Positions 17,021 to 24,725 of a stretch of 64,000 nucleotides of DNA are shown piece by piece. A program made the position numbers and the translations under genes. Under the pieces are notes generated by a model. It was given only the letters and a program-made list of their open reading frames with translations. It was not told the origin of the DNA and did no database searches. The DNA is taken from positions 5,594,501-5,658,500 of the forward strand of contig NZ_CP034437.1 of assembly GCF_003952225.1 (NCBI RefSeq). The letters are read 5' to 3'. The stretch is from Paenibacillus albus (GTDB lineage Bacteria > Bacillota > Bacilli > Paenibacillales > Paenibacillaceae). How positions within the stretch are numbered: the stretch's first letter is position 1; each line of letters starts with the position of its first letter.

Positions 17021-17266
17021 TTCGATTCAAGATTAGGTTTATATTCAAGAAGCACTCAGATATATACGGCTTATCTTCGATACTCAGCGAGTAATCCCCG
17101 CGGGCAAGCTTGCCAATAGCGAATAATCCTCAAGCAAGGAACGATGCTTTTGCATGTTCGCTTACCTCAAGATCGAACAAGGTACCTCTCACATCCATAT
17201 TTTCTTGAATCAGATTCTGTTAATTCACCATCATATTTCCATAGATATTCTCCATTATCCTGCCCT
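17021..17266. other. Gene-free stretch before the 79-bp repeat
   Basis: No ORF with a ribosome site or recognisable protein similarity was seen. It probably represents eroded DNA. Confidence 0.3.
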
Positions 17267-17345
17267 GTTAGCATTCCTGTAGATGGATTAATTTCGTCTT
17301 TGTAAAAAGAAAAGCGCCTCGGTACGATGGGAGTACGCAACGGGT
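17267..17345 (+). repeat. Solo copy of the 79-bp sequence found left of the IS110 copies
   Basis: The 79 bp match 18551-18629 with one substitution and, in their last 51 bp, also 1-51 of the window. Homology stops after caacgggt, inside a 9-mer complementary to the right end of the element. It is either a truncated IS left end or an unoccupied target site of the element. Confidence 0.8.
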
Positions 17346-17384
17346 TATATCTTGGGGAGTCGCCAAACGTAATTCAACATTATT

Positions 17385-17847
17385 GTAGTCAATGACTAAT
17401 GGTTCATGACTCGTTAGGGTATTCGGGATACCTAGTTATTTTTAATGCCGGTTCTGTATGCGTCATCTTCCGAAAACGCCAAACGGTACGATGGATCAAT
17501 TATTCATCTGCCTGTTGGAGTGGGCTAAAACTGAGGGGTATGAAATCTTCAATTTGGGAATGGCTCCACTCTCAAGCGTGGGTCAAGCTCAGTCGGCAAT
17601 CCGAGAAGAAAAGCTTGCTCATGTTGTCTTCAAGCATGGTGGTTATTGGTATGGATTTAAGGGGCTTCGAAAATACAAAGAAAAATTCTACCCGGTCTGG
17701 GAGCCGCGTTATCTTGCTTATCATGTTTCAAGCGCTAAATGTCCGCTACCCTCTTCGCTACTTATATCAATGGCAATAGATGTTTTAGGTGTAAAAGAGT
17801 GTGCTTCTTTTAATCTGGATAGTTCGTTTGAATCCAGACTCCAGTGA
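17385..17847 (+). pseudogene. C-terminal relic of an MprF-type phosphatidylglycerol lysyltransferase
   Basis: The frame from 17458 encodes MRHLPKTPNGTMDQLFICLL, followed by FNLGMAPLSSVGQ, HGGYWYGFKGLRKYKEKF and PVWEPRYLAY, the hallmark end of the MprF/DUF2156 aminoacyl-transfer domain. Just upstream, another frame gives YLVIFNAGSV; a small deletion of about eight bases explains the shift. Only about 130 of more than 500 expected residues remain, directly beside the solo 79-bp repeat. An intact enzyme would add lysine or alanine to phosphatidylglycerol; this copy cannot be functional. Confidence 0.75.
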
Positions 17848-17895
17848 TATATTCAATATTTTTATTGCGCTAACCTGCCCGATAGCCTAATGAAA

Positions 17896-17925
17896 ACGGG
17901 AGCCGATTGTCTGGTCGGCTCCCGT
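17896..17925. terminator. Hairpin between the MprF relic and the GyrI-like gene
   Basis: acgggagccga pairs exactly with tcggctcccgt around an 8-nt loop between convergent genes. T tracts are weak. Confidence 0.5.
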
Positions 17926-17957
17926 GGTTGCATTATTCAACTATCGTTTCCCCAGCC

Positions 17958-18488
17958 TCATCCATCGTTCTTGAACATTACCCTATCTTGATCATCCGCG
18001 ATCTTAATCGCCAGATCGACATCCCACTTTTTCTTTCGGTGCTCAATTTTGGGATTGGTGAGATAGGCTTCGTAGCGGCAGCGAAACGCGTCGCCTTTCG
18101 CATCATCCCAGCGATCCCATTGAATGCCTTTTTCTCTTGCCCATCCGATGAGTGCTTTGTTGCCTCTCATACCGGAACCTCGATAGATCAAATTCGCATA
18201 ATAACCTGCCTGAAGCACTCCAGGAGTGACATGCGAATCACCTGGTAGGGGCTGGCTCATCTGAATACCAAATTCAACATCCATTTCCCCGGCCATATCG
18301 ATGACATGATAACGTAGGAATGCGGGGCCTTCGGGATCGATACCTCGTGCCTTTAACCAGGTATACAACTCCTTGCGGAGTTTGTCCACCACGCCAAACA
18401 TACCTTGAAATGGCGTCTGTATGCGTATGCCCATGTAATGCTTTTCGTCGCGATACTCAATATTGACTTCACCGACTTCGAATGTCAT
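17958..18488 (-). CDS. GyrI-like/effector-binding domain protein
   Basis: The 176-residue protein starts at ATG 18488 (MTFEVGEVNIEYRDEKHYMG) with AAGAGGAGA seven bases upstream. The fold resembles GyrI/SbmC or AraC effector-binding domains: an N-terminal strand followed by IRIQTPFQGMFGVVDKLRKE, a helix with LYTWLKARGI, a strand with GPAFLRYHVID, then EFGIQMSQPL. It has no DNA-binding part. Such proteins bind small amphipathic molecules or act in toxin protection; the ligand is unknown. It lies just upstream (left) of IS copy 2 and points away from it. Confidence 0.7.
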   Translation of the reverse strand: MTFEVGEVNIEYRDEKHYMGIRIQTPFQGMFGVVDKLRKELYTWLKARGIDPEGPAFLRYHVIDMAGEMDVEFGIQMSQPLPGDSHVTPGVLQAGYYANLIYRGSGMRGNKALIGWAREKGIQWDRWDDAKGDAFRCRYEAYLTNPKIEHRKKKWDVDLAIKIADDQDRVMFKNDG

Positions 18489-18550
18489 GGTATCTCCTCT
18501 TTTCTTACAGAAGTTACTGAGTGGAATGAAGTTCAACACTATCGTTCTCC

Positions 18551-20310
18551 GTTAGCATTCCTGTAGATGGATTAATTTCGTCTTTGAAAAAAGAAAAGCG
18601 CCTCGGTACGATGGGAGTACGCAACGGGTCATAGCCCTTAAAATCCCATCATCCAGGAGGACGCTCTACTATGAAGTTTAAAGCGCAGGACAAACAAAAT
18701 CAACTCATTGAAAAAATTACCGCTCAGCATATCGTCGTCGGGATCGACATCGCTCAACAGATACATGTCGCACGGGCGGTTAACTTTCGTGGAATCGCAC
18801 TTGGCAATCCCCTGCCCTTCTCGAACGATGAAGAAGGCTTTCAAAGCCTGCTTCAGTGGATCCACTCGATACAAGTTGCTCATAGCCTAACTGCTACCAT
18901 TGTTGGTATGGAACCAACTGGCCATTATTGGCTGAACGTCTCCAACTGGCTCTCTGAGCGTCAATTTGAAGTGGTACTAGTCAATCCACATTTGGTAAAA
19001 AAGAATAAAGAAAACCGCGACAATACGCCATCTAAGAGCGACAAAAAAGATGCATTAGTCATTGCCGACATGGTTAAGAACGGCTATTACTCATTCATTC
19101 GCAACACGCCAGAAGCCTTTGAAGAACTTCGGGTCTTCCTCTCAAATCGCGACTCAGTCGTAACGAGACTCGTGAGTGCCAAGAACCAAATCCATCGCTG
19201 GGTGGACGTTGTTTTCCCAGAACTGCGGCAAGTTTTCAAGAGCTTAATGTGCACCGGTTCCCAATGCCTGAAGAACTGAGTATGCTGCAACCTCATGACG
19301 TCATTACTGGCTGGAAAACACTTATGAAACGGCATTCTGGTGAGCGCAAGGCACGAGCACTTATCTCACTTGCGTGTCGTTCTGTTGGATCTAAACAAGC
19401 TACGCATGCTTACAAGCTTCACTTAAAGCAACTGCTCGATGAGTACGACCTTGCTTGCCAGCAACTAAAAACAGTTGAGGCAGAGATCCTTACCGTTCTA
19501 GATCGCATTCCATTTGCTAAATCCATGCTTGCTGTCAAAGGGATTAGTGCCATATCGCTCGCGGGTATTCTAGGCGAGGCCGGGGATTTAAGCGGTTTTG
19601 TTCACGGCAATGCTCTGCTGCGCCATGCTGGTCTCAACCTCGCTGAAGCAAGCTCAGGCAAATGGACCGGGCAAATGAAAATTAGTAAACGCGGACGCTC
19701 TCGCCTCCGACGATTTATCTTCATGATGACGATGAGTTTGGTGATGAATAATCCGGAGTTTCAAGCATTGCATGCACATAATGTCCAGGTGAAGAAGATG
19801 AAGAAAATGAGGTCTATTATGAAACTGTGTGGCAAGTTAGCTCGCATACTTGTTGGAATGGCTCGCAGTCGTGAAGCCTACAATCCTCAAAAAACGATGC
19901 CATTTCAATTAGCAGCATAAACGAGCTTCTGCCGTTTCGTCATACGAATTTTGGCTTATTCGCGGGATTTCAAAGAAAGCACGGAGTACCGGATACGATT
20001 GAACCAAAGGGCACCGACCCGTACCGTTAGCAAGACCGGCCTCCACCCCTTGGACAGGCGTAACGAAGGAATGAGAGGGCAAAGACCCGTTGAGACATGG
20101 GAGTGAAAACCTCCAGGGGCGGCGTGGAGAATGCGTGCAGTATATGGAAGGATATGGGGTAGCAGCCTCCCCCTCTATTTCCTCACGCCTTCATGTTGTC
20201 CTGGTCCGCAACAATGGTCCTCTTACTATCTTTTTGTATTTCTGGCGAGGGTGAAATCCTGCGAATAAGCGAGCATTCGTGAGAAAACTAAATCGTACTG
20301 AGGGAGTTCA
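18551..20310 (+). mobile_element. IS110-family insertion sequence, copy 2 (defective)
   Basis: This copy matches 1-1757 apart from a 22-bp deletion at about 19260 and at least one substitution. It includes the long right end with the same inverted-repeat arms. Bases 18551-18629 equal the 79-bp repeat at 17267, so the element proper may start only near 18630. It lies in the same orientation as copy 1, 18.5 kb away. Confidence 0.85.
18671..19920 (+). pseudogene. IS110-family transposase, frameshifted by a 22-bp deletion
   Basis: The reading frame equals the intact copy at 96 up to residue 197 (CTGS). There 22 bp are lost between two ttc triplets, so the frame shifts and stops at 19279. The rest continues in another frame from about 19249 to 19920, still ending in the complete C-terminal domain. 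A Val-to-Ala change (ARVLISL to ARALISL) is the only other protein difference noticed. No functional transposase is expected. It could move only with help from copy 1. Confidence 0.92.
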
Positions 20311-20372
20311 GTAAACAGCCAATTGATTATGACTGATGATTTCACATTGACTGGATGATGGGCGGACCCTGC

Positions 20373-20819
20373 TTATTTAGATTCTGTTATCTTAAATATT
20401 CCAGTTCCTTTACTTAAGTAATTTCCATCAAGCCAATCCACCTCTACAGAGATGGGCGTATTTATAGGCAAATTCAAATCGGATAAAGTTATCTTTTCAT
20501 TTGGATCCAATTTTGATATCACGGTATAGAATCTGCTTTTACAGTTTTACCCGATAGTTTTGCTTTTCGTGTCCACCCAATAGTACACAACTACACTTTT
20601 AACCGTAACATCTCCTGAGTTTTGAAATTCAATGTCGTATCCCTGTTGACCTAAAGAATTGGTTTTAGGTATCATCGATATATTCCAATGTTCTAACCCG
20701 TTCATCTTCGTTAACTCTGAATTAACAGCCCGAACCTTTAGATTTGAATCGTCGGTATTTTGGGAGCACCCTGAAAGTATAAAAATCGCACATCCCAATA
20801 AGACGAACATTTTTATCAT
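20373..20819 (-). pseudogene. Lipoprotein gene interrupted by an in-frame stop codon
   Basis: ATG 20819 starts MIKMFVLLGCAIFILSGCSQ with a lipobox LSGC, so the product would be a lipid-anchored protein. The frame stops at TAA 20547-20549 after 90 residues (DTKSKTIG). It then continues in the same frame for 57 more codons with sensible protein sequence (SRFYTVISKLDPNEKITLSDL, then VEVDWLDG) to TAA at 20373. This looks like a single nonsense change in a protein of about 148 residues with a beta-sandwich-like domain (FQNSGDVTVKSVVVYYW). Function unknown. Confidence 0.7.
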
Positions 20820-21006
20820 TTTATCATCTCCCCATGATTACCTAACGAATCTCCATTCATCAATTTTGAGGGTCCCAACATGGAATATCATTACACCAAT
20901 TTTACGTTCCAAAGCCTTGGATAGTTGCGCAAGCCTATCCCTTTTTATTCCACTCCTCTTCTAGTAAGACGCATGAAGTTGAGGAGAAGTTCCACTAAAC
21001 TGCCCG

Positions 21007-21288
21007 TTAACTTAACAAAAATTGGAGCAGCGGGAGCTGCTCCATAGGTGCGTCTAATGGTTTAGAATATGAAAGTAAGAACACAATTGCGAATACAACG
21101 ATTGCGGTATAAAAGAAATACCCAAAATATCTAATTGGTCTGGGCATAGTTTTCAAGTCCGCTTTTTTATTGGGAACTCCCATAATGTTTTGGTAGTGTT
21201 CGGTGTCATTATTAAATACGGGGACGTCTGAATCGTTTGTGAGATTATTTTTCTCTTTCACAGCATCGGTTTCATGAAAGTCTTTAAT
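21007..21288 (-). CDS. Small single-helix membrane protein, start possibly AUU
   Basis: The product has a hydrophilic N-terminal half rich in Asn and Asp and one membrane helix (YFGYFFYTAIVVFAIVFLLS) near the end. A GTG at 21261 has no ribosome site. Nine codons upstream lies an ATT at 21288, in frame, exactly eight bases after GGGGGAGG (21304-21297). This argues for a rare AUU start or an unannotated variant, giving 93 residues. No family is recognised. It lies among relics, so activity is uncertain. Confidence 0.45.
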   Translation of the reverse strand: MKDFHETDAVKEKNNLTNDSDVPVFNNDTEHYQNIMGVPNKKADLKTMPRPIRYFGYFFYTAIVVFAIVFLLSYSKPLDAPMEQLPLLQFLLS

Positions 21289-21589
21289 GGCTTTCGCCTC
21301 CCCCTAAAAGCAATGATTAACATCATTTGCTTACCTGTCTCACAAAATCATTCTCACCTTGTAAATTTATCCCACTTCGTCTTATTTAGACGCATTATGC
21401 CGTCAAGAAGTTGCGTCAAACTGCCCCGTTAGCGCAACATGCCACCGATTAATCTCGGCAGCTTGTTTTCTGCTATGCTTAATGTGCTCCCGGTTCTTTA
21501 CATACTCTCTGGCTCTTTCCAACATCCGAAGAGTTGAGTAAGCTGAAGCCTCAAGCAACCTCTAAGAATCGAGGGATATTCTGGATCAT

Positions 21590-21753
21590 GTTTTCTTCGC
21601 TGATGAACTGACACGGTCTTGTTGGCGAACCAAGCCAACCGCATAGAAATTATAGTAATACAAAAGTGCGAGCAGCGGGCCAGCAATTAATAATGCTCCT
21701 AGTGATAGTTTAATCCGAATGGAATTTCTACCGGGATACAGCAGCGACTTCAA
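21590..21753 (-). pseudogene. 5' relic of a YesM-type sensor histidine kinase
   Basis: From TTG 21753, preceded by AAGGGGGAA, the minus strand reads KSLLYPGRNSIRIKLSLGAL, then a membrane helix (LLIAGPLLALLYYYNFYAV) and VRQQD. This is the typical N-terminus of Paenibacillus YesM-like two-component kinases. Frameshifts and stops follow after about 55 codons and the sensor and kinase domains are absent. Confidence 0.55.
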
Positions 21754-21949
21754 TGGTCGATTCCCCCTTCTTCACGATCAAAAAGCCGACTTTACTATTT
21801 AGATTGCATGGAAAAGCCAGCTAACACCACCTCATATTCGACCTTTGAACAAGATATTATCGACATAATTACTGTCCTAGTTTGAATAGTTAAAAGATGG
21901 GAATACCGGGAAGTAATCTCCCGTTACTCTAGATTGGTGGTTAAAAACG

Positions 21950-23470
21950 ATGAGCTTTTTGGGGCAAGTATATCCTGATGAGGATTTTCGGAGCATTGTG
22001 TATCGCTATTTTCATCTATCCGGTCGCAGAGATATTTCCGTAATAAATAAAAAGCTTTTCGAAACCACTAACCGATCTATTCCAGTTATGACAAAAAACA
22101 CGGGATTTATGTTTAATCTTATCCTTGGAAATTCTGGAATATCATTTCTGGACTTTTTGTTCAATCATACGTTCTTCCCAATATATCGCATCTTTAATGA
22201 TGAGATTGAATTGGAGAGATTAATTAATTACCTTCAATGTGGGGATGGGAATCTCGAAAAAAATAATAGAGAAAATAAGTATATATCAACTAACATTCGA
22301 TATTGTTTTGGGTGCCTACAATCGGATTATAGTAAATACGGGCAATGCTACATTCATCGTCTTCATCAAATAAAAGGCTTAGATGTATGCAAAGAGCATA
22401 AGATGTTACTTAAGGAAACATGTCCACATTGTAATCAATCCTTAGCTAATAACTCGAATAGACAGCTTATTAAGAACACGTGTCCCTCTTGTGGTAAGGA
22501 CCTCTTAGTTTCTAAAGATATTCTTTATTCCGAGGATGATAATTCTCTATATGAAATAATTGAAGATGTATCATTTTTATTTTCAACAAAGCAAGCAATA
22601 AGCCGTTCATTGCTTAAAGAGCGTTATTACCTGTACTCTATTGATAAAGGCTATTTGAGATACAGTGGGTCCTATAAAAATAAGAAATTCATAAGTGATT
22701 ATAATGAAAGAAATGAAACCATTCTTTTTAGTTGTCAAATAATGAAATTTGAACGTGACAGCAAAGTATCCAGTGTTCTTGCATTGAAAAGTCGGTACAA
22801 TAACTTTTTTATGAATATTGCAATAATGAGACTTTTTGCAGGAAGTATTCGGGAGTTTATTACTAGCCCTCCTCCACTAATTATCAGTACGATTCCATTT
22901 GGTAATGGCCCGTGGGAATGTATTAATCCGTTTTGTTTAGAAAAAGGGAATAAAGCCATCAAAAAGGTACACAGGATTTATGATAGTAAAAGAACACAAA
23001 TGAAAGCTTCTTTTGAGTGTCATCACTGCAAAATGATATATGCTCGCTACTTTGACCCTACTAAAGACAATCATTTGTCAGAAAATGAAGTTATACATGT
23101 GGGCGATGTATGGAAAGAAAATATAATCGAGTTGTACCAATACGATAAAAACAAAACAGAATCAGATTTCGGGGTCAGTTATGCCCAGTATCAATATTAT
23201 AGAAAAACCGCTAGTACAAAACTGCTCCATTCTCAATTACCATTTGAATGGTTCGAGAAATTAATACGGTTGTACTTAGAAACAAATGACTGTAAAAAAA
23301 CGGCAAACCAATTAAAAATTACAACTGAGCAAGCAAAACAATATATTTACTATTATTTGTCTAATAACTGTGATCTGACGGCTTTCAAAAAACATATTTC
23401 ATGCGATGAATATGTCGCCTTTAGGATCAAACCATTGATTTCGAATTGCATAGCCACCGGTGTAAAATAA
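21950..23470 (+). CDS. TnsD/TniQ-family transposon target-selection protein, orphan
   Basis: The 506-residue protein has the TniQ zinc-binding core near residues 117-160: YCFGCLQSDYSKYGQCYIHR, HQIKGLDVCKEH and ETCPHC. A second CPSC follows, and WECINPFC with CHHCKM form another Cys cluster near 320-365. The remaining C-terminal part is helical and basic. In Tn7-like transposons TnsD/TniQ chooses the integration site together with TnsABC. No tnsA, tnsB or tnsC gene, and no CRISPR array, is found nearby. The gene is very AT-rich compared with its right-hand neighbours, indicating transfer. GGTGG precedes ATG 21950. The length fits TnsD better than short TniQ proteins. Confidence 0.75.
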   Translation: MSFLGQVYPDEDFRSIVYRYFHLSGRRDISVINKKLFETTNRSIPVMTKNTGFMFNLILGNSGISFLDFLFNHTFFPIYRIFNDEIELERLINYLQCGDGNLEKNNRENKYISTNIRYCFGCLQSDYSKYGQCYIHRLHQIKGLDVCKEHKMLLKETCPHCNQSLANNSNRQLIKNTCPSCGKDLLVSKDILYSEDDNSLYEIIEDVSFLFSTKQAISRSLLKERYYLYSIDKGYLRYSGSYKNKKFISDYNERNETILFSCQIMKFERDSKVSSVLALKSRYNNFFMNIAIMRLFAGSIREFITSPPPLIISTIPFGNGPWECINPFCLEKGNKAIKKVHRIYDSKRTQMKASFECHHCKMIYARYFDPTKDNHLSENEVIHVGDVWKENIIELYQYDKNKTESDFGVSYAQYQYYRKTASTKLLHSQLPFEWFEKLIRLYLETNDCKKTANQLKITTEQAKQYIYYYLSNNCDLTAFKKHISCDEYVAFRIKPLISNCIATGVK

Positions 23471-23684
23471 TGAATTAAATAAAAGACCTTTGGATATTAC
23501 TAGTGCTTTACCGAATTGCACTTCCAACGCATCTGCCTCCTTTGGCTTTCATATGAATCTATAAAACTATCATTTCCGATATCGCTAGAATTATACTTAT
23601 AACTATTATTATTAAAAATTAGATTTATAATAATGTGTCCTGTTCAGCATCGCTTGTCTAGAATTATTTATGAGGTGTATTCTC

Positions 23685-24038
23685 ATGACAGGCGATATTC
23701 TTAAGTTAGTGGGATTTCGGGTACGTGATTTAAGAAAAGAGCGCGGTCTTTCCCAGGAGAAATTTGGAGAGATTTCTGGTTTCCACAATACTTATGTGGG
23801 CGCTATCGAACGTGGGAAACAAAATATTACGCTTTTGAATCTCGAGAAGTTGGCTGAATCGCTTGAGGTTGAGGTTCTTGAATTGTTTAGATACACAGAC
23901 ATTGATTTAGGAAAAACCAACAAACAAAGAGACCTGCAAGAAATTGTAGATCTTCTTACCGGCCTTTCAGACAGTGATATCATTAAAGCTAAAGTTATTT
24001 TGCGTGAAATTTTCGATAAACAGCACCCTGATTTATAA
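23685..24038 (+). CDS. XRE-family transcriptional regulator
   Basis: The 117-residue protein starts at ATG 23685 (MTGDILKLVGFRVRDLRKER) with GAGGTG nine bases upstream; the earlier ATG 23670 overlaps that site. Residues 10-65 form a helix-turn-helix of the Cro/CI type (GLSQEKFGEISGFHNTYVGA, then IERGKQNITLLNLEKLAESL). The C-terminal half is helical and may dimerise. It resembles regulators of mobile elements and restriction systems. It lies 214 bp behind the TnsD-like gene in the same direction and is closed by a terminator, so both may be cargo of one element. Confidence 0.8.
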   Translation: MTGDILKLVGFRVRDLRKERGLSQEKFGEISGFHNTYVGAIERGKQNITLLNLEKLAESLEVEVLELFRYTDIDLGKTNKQRDLQEIVDLLTGLSDSDIIKAKVILREIFDKQHPDL

Positions 24039-24054
24039 GATTACATTATAAATT

Positions 24055-24086
24055 AAAAAGGTGACTTCATCAGAAGTCACCTTTTG
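24055..24086. terminator. Terminator of the XRE regulator gene
   Basis: aaaaaggtgacttc pairs with gaagtcacctttt around an atca loop, with T/A tracts on both sides. Confidence 0.85.
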
Positions 24087-24279
24087 GTTTATATTTGAAC
24101 CAAGTTCCATTGTTCAACTTGATCCATATGCTTAATATCATCCCTGAATATGGATCGATGCGCGAGAAAATTGTGTAATCCTTTTGTGCGAAATTATCAG
24201 CTGTCATATCCTTGAAAACCCGCTCCTATCAATAAAATTGAGCTTTATCTACAGCAATTACACTTCCCTTTCCTCTTCA

Positions 24280-24393
24280 CTAACAAACCTTATTTTCCTT
24301 TGATATGTTGATTTCGACTTGATCTCCAGTTCGACTAACACACTTTATTTTCCACTAACACACTCTATTTTCCACTAACAAACTTTAATTTCC
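24280..24393. repeat. Short tandem repeat upstream of the cyd region
   Basis: Three copies of a 20-bp unit, ctaacamacttwatttycca-like, start at 24335, 24355 and 24375, exactly 20 bp apart. A fourth copy starts at 24280. The spacing of about two helical turns would suit cooperative protein binding, but AT-rich junk is possible. The repeat ends 62 bp before the Rex-like operator. Confidence 0.6.
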
Positions 24394-24454
24394 CTCATCA
24401 TTAGATTCCCTGTCACAACTCAGAAATAAACTATTCAAACCTTCGTCACAACTA

Positions 24455-24472
24455 TTGTGAAAATAATCACAA
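24455..24472. promoter_or_regulatory. Rex-type operator before the cyd operon
   Basis: TTGTGAAAATAATCACAA is a near-perfect dyad matching the Rex consensus TTGTGAA-N4-TTCACAA with one mismatch. A TATAAT hexamer follows at 24481-24486, so the operator overlaps the promoter. Rex represses cyd genes when NADH is low; control of the cyd genes 3' of it is inferred. Confidence 0.75.
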
Positions 24473-24525
24473 GCATTGATTATAATGAAAGCATAACCAT
24501 ATGAAGCAAAGGAAGGGATGCGCGA

Positions 24526-24675
24526 ATGAGCAGCATTGACCGAGACTTGCACGATCCGATTGACCGCAATCAGAGCCGCAAACGCATTGCCAAACAAGAG
24601 AAAAGACTTATCCTGCTTTGCATCGTCGTAGCAGTCATTATGCTGCTCTCGCTGTCCCGTTACGTATTCGAATAG
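24526..24675 (+). CDS. Small membrane protein (49 aa) upstream of cydA
   Basis: ATG 24526, with GGAAGGG upstream, encodes 49 residues: a charged N-terminal half (SSIDRDLHDPIDRNQSRKR) and one membrane helix (LILLCIVVAVIMLLSL) ending in SRYVFE. It lies between the Rex-like operator and cydA, 50 bp before cydA on the same strand, so it is probably the first gene of the operon. I do not recognise the family. A role in oxidase assembly is only suggested by location. Confidence 0.6.
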   Translation: MSSIDRDLHDPIDRNQSRKRIAKQEKRLILLCIVVAVIMLLSLSRYVFE

Positions 24676-24725
24676 AGCATCACATCACATGATCTCAAGT
24701 ACCAGTATCCTGGGAGGGATAACAC

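Noticed and set aside
21950-23470. CRISPR-associated transposon
   Set aside because: A TniQ-like protein alone is not enough: no Cas gene, repeat array, TnsB or TnsC is present.
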